The notes beneath the pieces were generated by a model. The model saw only the letters and a program-made list of their open reading frames with translations, did not search any database and was not told the DNA's origin. 64,000 nucleotides of DNA from Omphiscola glabra (Eukaryota; Mollusca; Gastropoda; Lymnaeidae): assembly GCA_964017045.1 (NCBI GenBank), contig OZ024794.1:699501-763500 (forward strand), read 5' to 3'. Made by a program: the position numbers and the translations under genes. Within the stretch, counting starts at the first letter, position 1; each line of letters opens with the position of its first letter. Positions 11,253 through 24,100 of the stretch are shown in pieces.

Positions 11253-12560
11253 CACAAATGTACACACTGACACATACATACTATTCGAGTATACAAGTGG
11301 GAGGTAATTTTAATTCTGTAACGGTATCTTGTTTTTCAGACGTCACATTTTTTCTAAACGTCAGACGTCACCTTTTTTCCTTTAAACAATATGACGTTAC
11401 CTATTATCTAAAGGTAGGCAACTTCTTTTTCCTAAACGTCAGACGTAAATAAGAGGGTAAGTTAAAAAGAGTTTTTACAGTAGATGGCGTCATATGTTCA
11501 TTAATTAGTCCAATTTATTATCTGAAGAAAGTTATTGTCGTTTGAAATTCCTTATAAACCTTTCAGCTTACTGTAGTGTAGGTAAATGTATAAAACTGTT
11601 TTAACTTACCTCAGCTAAATCACACATAATAAATATATGATGAATTTTTGTAAAAATCTCCCATCTCATTTGCATAATTTATACCATTTATACAATTATT
11701 AAAAAATGACAAAATTTAAATTGCAAATAAAACTCTAAAGACCATTTTTAGAAAACGATATTTTTCTCTCCCTTTATTTAATCTTTTAAAAAGTTTGGTC
11801 TTTCTAAGTTTTAAATTAATGCAAAAATGCAATTATTATGCAAAAAAACTTTCTGCCAATATGTGTAATGACGTCACCAGTCTTTTCATTGCTTACAAGT
11901 GGATGTACAAAATTTTTAACGGAAATTTTTTTTGTAAGATAATATATATTAATAAAGTAGTTAAAAGGGTCATTTTAAAAATATAAAACAATATTACATA
12001 GCATAAAATAAAGGAATTGACAAGCTAACTCACCAGGTCAAAGGTCACTATGCATTTTTCATTTATACAACTATTTTTTTTAAAAATACCCTCACCTTCG
12101 TTCGGTGCCATCGACTTTGGCTCCCTCCCTGATCAAAGGGACAGCCCTTGCACATGTTTATCTAAACATTAGTGGGTGTTAGTAATTTAAGGATTTCCTG
12201 CAGGTGACAAAAATAGCTATATATATTTATATATATATAATTGGACTTAAAAGATTCCAGGGGCGAAACAAAGCTAGGGCCCTATGCATAACATATGTAA
12301 TAGTAAAATAAGATATCAACTCAAGTATGTGGTCTGTGTAACATGTAACCTTTATTCACCATTCTACATTCTTTTTAGACCCCACATCTCATGACCACTC
12401 CATTTCTCCAACCAATATTCACACATTTAAGTTTTAATATTCATGAAAACAACTCAACACGTTCAGTCATACAACACAGGAGAATCAGGTCACAAAGTGC
12501 AATCACGACACACTACAACAATCGTCTGTCACTCATCCTGTCAAGTCAATACTAGATTGC
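11253..12560. other. AT-rich stretch, no gene seen
   Basis: Contains four close variants of AACGTCAGACGTCA-like sequence at about 11335-11450 and AT microsatellite at 12216-12240. No gene or clear element. Confidence 0.4.
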
Positions 12561-13060
12561 ATCTATTTTTTAGATATGGCGGAAAAGGGGGGGGCGATGG
12601 AGTTAGAGATCGCCCAGGGCGTCCGTAGGCTTAATTTAGGATCTGATATATGCCCCCTTAAACGTCTGAATTATCCAAGGATAAAATTGTCTGGCAGTAA
12701 CACTGGTAATAAAGGGACCAACCTAGCCAATACTTCATTTCATTGCCACACTTGCTTTGTAAAGACTGGGTCGCGTGGAGTAAAAGCGGCACCCAGAACA
12801 AAACCAGATACCCCGCCCCCAATACCTTGTAAAAATACGATGTTCGCAATCTCTTTCTCTCTTATGTGTATTAGTTTAATCGTTCTATTATGGTCCTTTT
12901 TAAAAATTATTTTGGCACCTCACACCCAACGATGTTGGCACCTGAGACGAGTGCCCCCTTTGCCCCCCTTTATGCGTGACCCTAAATATAGAGAGGAATT
13001 TGGGGTCTCAGTAGATAAATTTTGCCAGAGTCCCCCTTCCTTGTTAAGACGGCCCTGAAT
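12561..13060. other. GC-richer unannotated segment, possible transposon remnant
   Basis: A 160-codon open frame (12576-13058) with no recognisable domain. The local composition (GGGGGGGCGATGG, GTGCCCCCTTTGCCCCCCTT) differs from the AT-rich flanks and resembles GC-rich hAT-type MITE sequence. No terminal repeats or TSD found, so I leave it unnamed. Confidence 0.3.
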
Positions 13061-13169
13061 CCACCCGTAACCACATGGCACCACCTGGCACCTATCACTA
13101 GGCTGACCATAAAAAAAAGAAATTAAAAGTAGCATCGGGTATAGTATAAGTTGGAAAATCTCCCACATA

Positions 13170-13480
13170 CAAGGGATATTTGTTGAAATGCTGCTTGACG
13201 ACACATGGATATTTGTTGATATGCTGCTTGACGACACATGTATATTTGTTGATATGCTGCTTGACGACACATGGATATTTGCTGAAATGCTGCTTGACGA
13301 CACATGGATATTTGTTGAAATACTGCTTGACGACACATGTATATTTGTTGATATGCTGCTTGACGACACATGGATATTTGTTGATATGCTGCTTGATGAC
13401 ACATGGATATTTGTTGATATGCTGCTTGATGACACATGGATATTTGTTGATATGCTGCTTGACGACACAGAGATGTTTGT
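13170..13480. repeat. 33-bp minisatellite, about 9 copies
   Basis: Unit TGTTGATATGCTGCTTGACG then ACACATGGATATT. A period divisible by three gives 100-180-codon open frames in several registers (CCLTTHGYLLI, SSSISTNIHV); not genes. Confidence 0.95.
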
Positions 13481-13635
13481 AGCTACGGGACTCGAGACAC
13501 AGAGATGTGTGTAGCTATGCTACTTGACGACACACAAATGTCAAATATTTTCAAATTGATCAGTCACATAACAAAATAAATTTCAGTAATGCGATTTATT
13601 TGTCAAGCAATATTGTATATAAGCACCAGCATATT

Positions 13636-13882
13636 ATGTCTAGAACTGTTATATTTAAAGACCAAATCTCTGCCTGTTTAGCACTGCTATATTTAAAGAC
13701 CAAATCTCTGCCTGTTTAGTACTGTTATATTTAAAGACCAAATCTCTGCCTGTTTAGAACTGTTATATTTAAAGACCAAATCTCTGCCTGCTTAGCACTG
13801 TTATATTTAGAGACCAAATCTCTGCCTGTTTAGCACTGTTATATTTAAAGACCAAATCTCGGTCTGTCTAGCACTGTTTTAA
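13636..13882. repeat. 38-bp minisatellite, about 6 copies
   Basis: Unit CACTGTTATATTTAAAGACC then AAATCTCTGCCTGTTTAG. Confidence 0.93.
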
Positions 13883-14234
13883 TTAAAGGCTTCCAAATTT
13901 ATCTTTGACCCAACACACTAACCACTTTATCCATAATCGCCGCCTTGGGAGTAATTTTGTACGCTCCGCCAATGGCTCTCGACACTTCCTTTCTTCTAAA
14001 TTATGCATCACTCTTCAAGCTGTTATCTCAAATCACGAAACCTTAGATATGCTCCAGAGGCCAATCACCAGTCAATAGTGGGGAAAGAGTTGGAGGGGAG
14101 GGAAGTCTGACACAGTCCAAAGGAATAGCTCACATGAGTGCATCACCACTTTATAGAATTGCATCGATACTCTCTAAAACAATTTTGAGAAGTTAACCTA
14201 TTTTTAAATCCATTAACTTCACGTTTGTTCGTGG

Positions 14235-15190
14235 CTGGCTGGCAAAATCTCTGACTGCTAATTGACCCACTTTCCGTCACCGTTTCAAGCTGAAACTTGG
14301 CACATAGACTCGTGACCAATAACGACAAATTATATCAAATTTCAGCCACACACCCAGCCTCCACAAATCATTTTTTTTACCATGATCAAACGGAACATGA
14401 AGAAAATATGATGCCAATGATTTATTAAATAAAATTGCCGATAACTGTGCTAATTCCAATTCTTTTTTTTTCTTTAATATCGCGAGTGCGTTTTGTTGCG
14501 GGTTTTTTTTTTTCTGAAATAGTTAATGAAATAAATCAGCGGAGTAAACGCAAGTGTGTGATTAGGATAGTAATATAGTTCAGGGATGTGACAAATGTGC
14601 GGTCGCGAGACTTGGGGGAGCAACTAATTGGGGTTCTTGTAAAAGAATACGCCACTTGTAAGAATGTTTTGTCCAATTTTCAGCCCCATTACATTTTTTA
14701 AATGAATTTAGACGACAACTTTGTTTTTACGGGTTGTCTAACTAAACCAGTTATAAGTTTGCTTTTTTTTTTCGTGTTTTCTTTTTTGTTTTTTGTTTTT
14801 TTTTGTCTGGGTGTGTAGCTAAATATTCTGACGGCTAATTGACTCACTTCCGTCAACTTATCGAACTGAAAAAAATTCTATTAAACTCCCAAAATTAGTT
14901 TTTCCTGATTTTCAAAGGACGATGAAGAAAATATGATGCCACTGATTTCAAGAAATAAAATTCGCGATTACTGCGCTAAATGCAATACTTGAAAAAAAAT
15001 ATCGCGTTTGGTGCGTAATATTTTATTTTGTTCTTCTGAAATAGATGGTGAAATATATCTGCAGTGTAACAACGGGTGGGCCATTAGAATATTAGGCCTA
15101 CCTTAGTTCAGGGGCGTGAACTTATTTGGATTCTCATAAAGGGCCTACTAGTATGCAGGTTTTGTCAAATTTTCAGCCCCAATCCAATTT
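14235..15190. repeat. Diverged tandem duplication, about 0.5 kb per copy
   Basis: Two copies of one segment (about 14235-14700 and 14820-15190). Both share GCTAATTGAC(C)CACTT, GAAGAAAATATGATGCCA, ATATCGCG, TTCTGAAATAG, TTAGTTCAGGG-type blocks and TTTGTC(C/A)AATTTTCAGCCCC in order. Possibly two copies of one old mobile element. Confidence 0.7.
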
Positions 15191-15580
15191 GCTGGATATA
15201 ACATCTGAATAATTATTTTAACGAACAAATTTTTAATGGATTAATTAATTAAACATGAAAACAAGTGTAAATGGTATCAAGTATTGGATAAGACTATCGT
15301 AAACATCTTATCTAATGCTGACAATATTGAACGCTACATAAACTTCAATGAAAAAAATTATCTAAACATAAATAACAAGTATCCATCAACTTCAATGACA
15401 AGGTAACAAAATGTTATTTCACATATTGAACTCATATATAATAAGGCTGCACCTATTGGTACACGGGTACCAAAATTGAGAGGTTGGGATTAAAAAACGA
15501 TTTAAAATATTATTGCTGGGTTTGGAAGACCAAATGAGGTGTCAAATGAAAGATAATTGAATGTACTGTACGTCTGTAAA

Positions 15581-15750
15581 CTTAATTCTTCATTTTAACT
15601 AAAATAAACTACAACAAATGACATCCGAATAGCATTAGTCAAAATGTACACGGACACGCAGCGCCCCCTTTCGGACCCGGGACACATTAGACTAAATGCT
15701 ATTCGGATGTCATTTGTGGTAGTTTATTTTGGTTAAAATGAAGAATTAAG
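15581..15750. mobile_element. Foldback (hairpin) element with 60-bp arms
   Basis: Left arm 15581-15640 and right arm 15690-15750 are inverted copies with few differences (CTTAATTCTTCATTTTAAC..., ACAAATGACATCCGAATAGC). The GC-rich loop of about 50 bp includes CGCCCCCTTTCGGACCC. No clear TSD. Confidence 0.75.
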
Positions 15751-16077
15751 ATTGCATTAAAAGTACTCAATCATCATCAATCATCATCATAACCAAGGTT
15801 ATATGTGTCATTCTGATATCTACCAATGTTCTATCTGTGTTTGTCTTTTTTAAATTATTAATATTTCTGATAAATGGGGGCGGGGGGGGGGGCCTTAATC
15901 ATTTTTGTGTGTAAGAGTATGTTGGGTTATAAATATATCATTGGATCCTAAAGGCTTGGTTTTCTGAAGGGTTGCAACCAGGAACTATTAGAGTAGTATC
16001 ACCAGCTGTGTTCCTTCTTATTATATTTGTAGAGTTTCGTTTGCCAAGATCCCCAAAAGAGTCTTAATCCAGCACTC

Positions 16078-16205
16078 AAGTGTCAACTGTTTGTCGGTAG
16101 ACACGTTTCAACAGCATTTCAACTGTCAACTGTTTTTCGGTAGACAAGTTTCAACAGCATTTCAACTGTCAACTGTTTTTCGGTAGACAAGTTTCAACAG
16201 CAATT
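16078..16205. repeat. 43-bp repeat, 3 copies
   Basis: Unit GTCAACTGTTTTTCGGTAGA then CAAGTTTCAACAGCATTTCAACT. Confidence 0.9.
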
Positions 16206-16359
16206 CAACTGTAAACCCGCTGTTCTAAGTCTATAGTCAAGTATGGCATAGAACTTATTTAAACGAAGAAACAATTAAGCTTTAGTCAATATTTAATTGA
16301 TTTCCTTACCTTGTCAAAACTAAGTTCGCTCAGCCTCATCGTCTCTTCCCCAGTGTGTC

Positions 16360-16517
16360 TTATTGTTAGGATGTCCCAACATTCAGTTGAACCATGGGTT
16401 ATTGTTAGGATGTCCCAACATTCAGTTGAACCATGGGTTATTGTTAGGATGTCCCAACATTCAGTTGAACCATGGGTTATTGTTAGGATGTCCCAACATT
16501 CAGTTGAACCATGGGTT
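16360..16517. repeat. 39-bp repeat, 4 identical copies
   Basis: Unit TTGTTAGGATGTCCCAACAT then TCAGTTGAACCATGGGTTA. The first TTGTTAGGATGTCCCAACA is itself partly palindromic (TTGTTAGGA/TCCCAACA). Copies look identical, suggesting very recent expansion. Confidence 0.93.
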
Positions 16518-16521
16518 AACC

Positions 16522-16710
16522 CAGTGGTCAGCAAACTCATAGGTAATAAAAGCCACAAATCAGCAGCAGGACGATTAAAAAAATGTTGAGCGTTAAATTT
16601 CTTTTCAAGAACCTGTCAAGAACCTGTCAAGAACCATGATTTTTCGGAATCAAACCCGATTTGTGGCAGACTGACCGAGCCGCAATCAAGTCACTAAAGG
16701 TCCGCATGCG
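16522..16710. mobile_element. Possible hAT fragment
   Basis: CAGTGGTCAGCAAACTCAT followed by AAAGCCACAAATCAGCAG resembles the end of a known class of hAT MITEs (CAGTGGTCGGCAAACT type). No opposite end was found, so this is a fragment at best. Confidence 0.3.
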
Positions 16711-16962
16711 ATTTTCCGGCCAATGGGATGCAAAATAAAAAAAGGAGGACATTTTATTTGAATTGACGGGATATGGCAACCGTAAGTTAACGTCGCTGCA
16801 CTCTCTAAAACTTAAACGTGTTTAACTCAAGGCAAATATCCTCCAAAACATATTTTTAAAATACATTAGTGGAAAGCGCATTTTTTGTTCACATAACTGA
16901 ATCCAGTGTTTGAAGAGTTCCTGCCATTGTGATTACACATCTGTATTACCATGGCATATAAC

Positions 16963-17001
16963 ACCCCCCCCCCCCCCCAAAAAAAAAAAAAAAAAAAAAA
17001 A
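16963..17001. repeat. Poly-C / poly-A tract
   Basis: A run of about 16 C followed by a run of about 23 A. Confidence 0.9.
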
Positions 17002-17165
17002 CATGTATAGACGCCATTAGGTATTACCTTAACAGTCATTAAAAGATATACATCTAATACTAGGAGGATATTTATTTTCTAAACTGTACAAACATTTTGT
17101 GTTGTGGAATTTTAACGAACAATAAAACTAAAACTATTTAACATTCGATTAGAGTGAGCATATTA

Positions 17166-17262
17166 TTCGTGACATGTATCATTCATTACGACATGTATCA
17201 TTCATTACGACATGTATCATTCATTACGACATGTATCATTCATTACGACATGTATTTCATTG
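17166..17262. repeat. 19-bp repeat, 5 copies
   Basis: Unit GACATGTATCATTCATTAC. Confidence 0.93.
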
Positions 17263-17989
17263 CATCATTCATTCAGTTCATAATCATGACCCACAAAAAC
17301 GATGTATTTTTAAATAATAAATGACACAGATATGATTCACTGTAACGATATATAGTAAGGGAGATAACAACTTAAATGGAGAGTTAAAATTTCTTAGTTG
17401 TCCGTAAAAAAAAGTTAGGTTTTTAAACTGAAAAAAAAGAAAAACTAATTTGTCAGGAAAACGCAAGTCTAAATTACTTGATATTGTTGATATTTATTAA
17501 AATTAACTTAAGCATTTTTCACTTATTAAAAAAAAACAAGTGTAGTAAAGTATCAAAATAATATTACAAGTAGGCAAGTAGACCTACATATTTTCTCCAT
17601 TCCAACTTCATTGAGTATATATAATATATATATATATCATTGTTTTTCTTGGGGGAGGGGTTTGGGGGGAAGGGGCGAGATTCTTATTCCGACACTGATT
17701 GTTAACATTGTCACATTTATTTATTTTTTTAGTTACAATAGATAACAGAGGAGAGAAACACAACACTGTCAACACTGTAACTGTACTCTGAAATAAATCG
17801 TAGAGGAAAGATAAAATAATTAAACTAAAACTTATTTTACTTTTATATCTAGTTTATCAACATATAATTGGCAGAACTTGATTATTTTCATTTTAAGTGA
17901 AAAAGTGTGAAAAAAATATTGTGGATTAGATTTAATAATTGTTTCCAAAAATTCTAGAATATAATGAGCATGACTTAACGTCTTTGGTG
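17263..17989. other. AT-rich upstream flank of ubiquilin
   Basis: No other gene seen. A TA microsatellite at 17618-17638 and a G-rich run (GGGGGAGGGGTTTGGGGGGA) at about 17651-17670. Confidence 0.4.
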
Positions 17990-18070
17990 CACAACCATTT
18001 CTTTAACTTCCGTGTAGAAGATTTCTTTCCCATAATGCTATTCTCTCATTCTATCTAATACAGTGCAAAC
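17990..18070 (+). promoter_or_regulatory. UBQLN: Ubiquilin proximal promoter / 5'UTR
   Basis: The 80 bp before the ubiquilin ATG contain ACTTCCG (ETS-like), TTCCCATAATGC (resembling part of the ZNF143/SBS site), and a GCAAACATGGCGG start context that overlaps a YY1-like ATGGCGG. No TATA box. Motif matches were made by eye; function is inferred. Confidence 0.35.
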
Positions 18071-18181
18071 ATGGCGGAAAACATTAATAAATCCGGAAAG
18101 CCTGGCGTTATTACAGTAACTGTAAAGACGCCTAAAGAAAAACATAGTGTTGAAGTTAAAGAAGGAGCTTCAGTTCGTGAG
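18071..18181 (+). CDS. UBQLN: Ubiquilin exon 1
   Basis: Residues 1-37, from the ATG in context CAAACATGGCGG to the donor GAG|GTATCA, phase 0. It holds the first strands of the UBL fold ([20 protein letters not shown]). The frame runs on into the intron to a stop at 18313, so retention would truncate the protein. Confidence 0.93.
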
Positions 18182-21100
18182 GTATCATATTGTATGCTTA
18201 TTTGTCATAAAGGAATCTTTGTTATAAAAGAAAATGGCATTTTAGGGTCTCGCTTGGCTGCCGCTTGTGTAGTGTTAGTGTTGTCAAAGATGTTGACATT
18301 TGACCTGAAATAATCAATGTAGAAAGTGCTAGATCTTTCACACTGCACGCTTTGATTTTCCTCTATAAATAATTCATTATTGTTGTGACATTTGTATTCT
18401 TCAAAGAAGAGTTAAATGACATTTTGTAATTACAATGGAAACACAGTATGATTGTCCATTCAGTAAACTATAAGTCTTACCTTACCTGTACCTTTTTGCC
18501 TTAATTAAAGTTAGTAGTAGTAATGTAGGCATATAAAAATAATTCTACCAAAAAAGTGACAAGGCCTATGGCATACATTGAGCTAGCTTTGCTTCATGAA
18601 CTCTTTAGACATAACAATTAGACTAAATAGTAGAGTAGAGGCAGTGAGTAGGGCTTGTCATTTATTAATGGTGGCTTACTTATTAATAGAACTGCTGTAA
18701 TCATCCTGGGTACTCGTGTTGGACAAAATATCAACACTGTTCACCACTACTATGTTAGCAAAGAGGCCGTTAACCTAAATCGAAACTTGTTTACAATAAT
18801 ATTTAACAAAATATTTAGCAAATTTTTTTTTTACTGCTCTTTTGTGAAATGGGACTTCATTGCGTGTATGGCACAGTGACTCTAGATACAGGGATCATCC
18901 AAACGATATGCAGAAAAACTATTAGCTGCCGTGTTTTAAGAAATATTTGTCAGACGATCTAATAGTAACGCTATGACATTTTCCGGTCTGAGAAATGGCT
19001 AACCCTATTAAATGGAGAAGCTGTAAGGAGCCATCCATACTGAGTCTAAGTCAAAAAAATTTTACCCCTCTCCCTGTCCCTACCCATGCCTAGGAGAAGT
19101 AAAGTTAGCCTATAAAAGTAATTCTAACAAAAAAGTGACAAGACAAGACCTAGGGCATAAATTGAGCTAGCCTTGCTTCATGAACTCTTTAGACATAACA
19201 AGTAACAGAGAAGAGGCAGTGAATTGAATAGAGGAGCTGTAACGGGCAGTCCATATTGAGTCTAAGTCAAGAATTTTTCCCCAGTCCCTACCCATGCAAA
19301 TGATATTGATAAAAAAACTTAAATTTCAAGGATCCCCCTAATTAATTATGTGAAAAATTGTTTACCCACCCGGCAAAAAAAACATGATTTTTAAAATGCA
19401 TAAGGTATAGAAATCTGCAACACATTACTCGATGTTACATTTTTATAAACATCTTGGTAAAGAATGGGTTAGCGGAGTGGTTCTTTTTTGCCATCAGTTG
19501 TGTCACCCACTTTGGGAATCCCAACGCTCAACATTGGATGACTAAACCACAGGTTAGACTTATATGATGTGTATGAAAACTTTCCTGTTCTTCACAGAGC
19601 ATAATTTGGGGCATAAACTAAATCTGACGATTGATAAAACTTACATAAAATATATTAAAATAAAATTGTCCACTTGTTTCAATTAAACATTAAACTTACA
19701 AGGTTAAAAACAATAAAAAAAAGAAACCAATCCTTGCTTGTGCACCAGTAAAAAAATGTGTGCTTATTCCTAAAAGTGCTGAATGTGGATTGGTTGAAAA
19801 AAGAAGAAACCGAATGTCATTCATTTCTGTCCTGTCACCACTTCATGGTACATTTCAACATAATTTTAAAGACAATAATATAAAAAACTAAATAATTGTC
19901 CCCAGACACCTCCCCTCCCCAACTTTTAAGCACACAAAAAAACTGGTTTACATAGAAATCTTTTGTATTTGGAGCTTTAGCAGGAAGTTGACCTGGGAAC
20001 CTCCATGACCTATATACCGTTGAAGCGTACTTTACGTTACGCCAATGTTAGCCAACTTCTTTAACAAATTTTTTTTTATGTAAAAATTAAAATCTATGAC
20101 CAGAGTCAATTTTATAATGTAGAATTTATTCAAGATTGATAATGTCTGAATATTATTGTTAAAAAATTTGTTGCCAGTTTTTTTGTTTCATTTTTGTGTT
20201 AATAAGTGGAATATTCCTCAATGGTGAATACTAATTCATTTATTATTGCAATATAATTATTATTATGGACCTGGGTGTCACAAATGACTGGGGGGGGGGG
20301 GGGGTACAGGACAGAGCTCCATTGTTAAGGTAACTTATAGGATGGACGGAAATTGCTGTTAGTTTTTTAGGAGAGCATTGTTAAAGGGGGTCAAGGTTAA
20401 GGTTAGTTGAGGTGGAAGTAGAGAGAAAAGAGCTAAGATAGCAGTTGTTAGGGAATAGTTGCAAGAGAGACCAGGAGACGACAGTTGACTAGTTGAACAT
20501 AGTTGAGACGAAACAGTCATAGCTTTAGAGCTTCATATAAGTAGCTGACAGTTAGTGAAGAATATAGAAGAACTTTCTATTTGAATAATAAATATATTCT
20601 CTTTTATCATCTGGAGTTGGAGTTGTTCAGTTTACGTTCGTCTACGTTGTGCTTTTATCTGTCCCAATGCCTAGATACCCACAATATAAATCACAGAGAG
20701 GAGCGGTCCTGTACTGAACACTATTACATCAATACATTCTGTGATAAGTCGGGACCGGAGCCCTACTCCGTAACAACAGTTCTGTGACACTGGGTGACAT
20801 CATCCTTGTCTACTGTAACCATTCAGAATTATTTGAATATAAATTATTGCAAACCACTTAATAAATGACAGAAATTGAATATCTTTAAAAAATTAATGTT
20901 CAAAGTAGTATTTGGATCCACTAGGTGATGCAAAAGTTTAGTCAAACTATGAATAATGTTGGTTAACTTTTAATTTGTTTACATTTTCATGTGCACAGTA
21001 TGAAACATGGGGCTGAGACTACATGTGGAAATGGGTTGGGGGGGGTTATTGCAGCTCTTATGGTTTAGGGGTCATATGAGGATAGAATAAAGTGCCTATG

Positions 21101-24100
21101 TTTATCAACCAACCAGAAGTATCATCCAACTTAAAACTATTGAGTTACATTTTTTACAGTGATTGCTTATTTAAATTGTATGCTATCGTTTTGCTGATGT
21201 CACAACAAGATTGTGACAAATAAAGGTATTGCACTACATGACATAATATCTACAAAAAGTATTGTTGAACTTCACTACAGTGCAAATTCAAATATAACGC
21301 AGTCATGATATGGGCCCCACTATTTGGTATATTATATGCACACTAATTTTATTATTTTCACAAAGAACTTAAATATGAGCTGCATTGTTTTTTGTATGCC
21401 TTGTAATTTAAGAGTCTTTCAGAATTCTGTGGACACCACCAAAATGTTCTAAATATATTTTTATTTTCAGCTGAAAGAGGAAGTTCAAAAAAAGTTCAAT
21501 GCTCCATATGAACAGCTGTGTATAATTTTTGCTGGTAAAATAGTTAAAGATGAGGATAGCTTAGAGCAACATGGTATAAAGGATGGTCTAACAGTACATC
21601 TCGTTATCAAATCAGCCAACAGAGTAAGTTTACAAATACAGTTTTCACTTCTGAAATATTCCTTTCACTAACAGGTTTACCATTTCATATTAGAATACTG
21701 GTATAACCCTTTAATGGCTTTATGAACATTAAAAATCATTTATTAATATAAAATATATTGTACATTTTTAGAACGGTTTATTTAGTAGTATATTTTCAAA
21801 AAACTTTTTTATTTCATTTTTAGAATTCATTTTTATGCATTTATTATAATTTTCGCACTATGGTTGCACAGGTTAATGGGCAGGTAATCAGTCATGTCAA
21901 TTAATTGTGATAGTCCTCTTTGTAAAAAAATGTTATTTGGCTAATAGTATGGCCTATGGTAAATAGTTGAAACTTTCAAGCAGGGATGTAATTTCACTTG
22001 GGGGGGGGGGGGGGGGGGGGGTACTTGGCTGGCTTGTGAGTTGCACCACAGTTCATAACTCACGACTGGAGGCACCACAGTACATATCATTTTAAAAAAG
22101 AATTGCCAGATTATGATTTGTGTTATCTGATCAAACCGTTTTTTCTTTTTCTTATTTATTTTTTGCTACATTTGATTTTCTCCTGTCCTTGATACTGATA
22201 CCTAGTACAATCCCAGATACTGATACCTAGTACAATCTTAGATACTGATACTAGATACCTAGTACAATCCTAGATACTGATACCTAGAACAATCCTAGAT
22301 ACTGATACCTGGTACAATCCCAGATACTGATACCTAGTACAATCCCAGATACTGATACCTAGTACAATCCCAGATACTGATACCTAGTACAATCTTAGAT
22401 ACTGATACTAGATACATAGTACAATCCTAGATACTGATACCTAGTACAATCCCAGATACTGATACCTAGTACAATCCTAGATACTGATACCTAGAACAAT
22501 TATTTTCCTACAAATTTAACTAATGACATTCCTGGTTTTAAGAGAACATTGGCTGTTTTTTTACAATTGTAGAAAGTAATTGATTTGCCTCAATGGCATA
22601 ATTTTAGCCACATGATTGGTCTATTGAAAATAACTCTCCCAATGAGTATTGTGTGATCAGAAGCTTGTTTCATGTTTAGGCAGAAGCTTTCACTATTAGA
22701 GTGACAGAGTATTGCTCACTACCTGTCACCTACATTGGTCTATAGAAAACAATGGCATAATACTATATTGGTTATAAGGCCTGGCCCATTTAATTTTAAA
22801 GGAGAGAATGTTGAGAATTTCTTTTTAAATGTTTCACTACATACAAAATAATTTTAAAAGCATATGTTTTGGAGCTTAGGAATTGCTTTAACCCCTATTA
22901 TATGATTAATGCTAGTAAAGTTTATTGTTAATAAAAGTCTGCTCTATGTTAATTAATTAACAAATTAATTAATAATGCTGCTCTATGTTTCTATCAATGT
23001 TATTGTCTCAAACATTGATTTATTCTTTCTGTTTGACGCCAGACTGTGCCAGATCCACCTTTATCCAGGAATCCATCAACACCAGCAAATGTAACTGATT
23101 TTTTAAATATTCCTATAGTTTGGTTAGATGGGTAAATTTCAGTTTATTAAGTTGTTTGTCATGAATAATGAGATAAATCGATTTTATTGAATCTGTTAAG
23201 TGATAACTATAAAGAAACCCTTCTATTCACATTATATGTGCAGAATTTTGAATTGACTAATTGTCAAGTTGAACTTATTTCTTATTTCATATTTGTTTCT
23301 CTCTTAATTTTAGACTGCTCCAGATGTCTCTCAAACACCTTTTAACCTAGGTGGTATAGGAGGACTTGGTGGTTTGAGTGGTCTAGGCATGGGATCAGCT
23401 AATTTCATGGAGATGCAGCAGCGAATGCAGAGAGAGGTGAACAAAATTTCTGTTTTTACAAAGACAGTGGGACATGGAATATGCGAATCTTGAAATAGAA
23501 CTGGTCCTGAAAAATGCATCCTGATTGGCACATATCTATATTTAAACAAACTCCACCCCACATTCTGGAAATCGCGCAAATCTAACAGGCTAAATGTGCA
23601 AGGGTTTCCCAGACTTCCCCATGCAATTGATGAAGTATCTCGTCAGTCTTCTACCATGCTGTCAATTCTTAAACCAGGATGAAGAAGTCTTAAAACAGGA
23701 TAAAGGCTCGCTTAGTTCCATATTTGTGATATTACGTATCTGTGATACCTGTGTGCACTTTAATTCTTAGTCTTTTTTTTTTTTTCTTTTAAAGTCAACC
23801 CAGCAAATTTATTTAATCAATACATTTTAAGTTTAATATATTGTTGTATTTGTATTTGTATCTTTAGATGTTAAGCAACCCCGATATGTTGAGACAGCTA
23901 ATGGATAACCCTTTTGTACAGTCAATGATGTCCAACCCAGAAATAATGCGAACACTACTCATGAACAATCCACAAATGAGAGAACTCATGGAGGTTGGTT
24001 CCTTCCCTTTTAGTTTGACAAAAATTGTCCATTTCTTTCAAACAGAATCTTAACAAATTGTAGCATTTACCAAGAAATGATAGTGTTTCAAATAAATTAT

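Noticed and set aside
12920..13514. 182-codon Ser-rich and other frames over the 33-bp array
   Set aside because: Several registers on both strands are open only because the period is a multiple of three.
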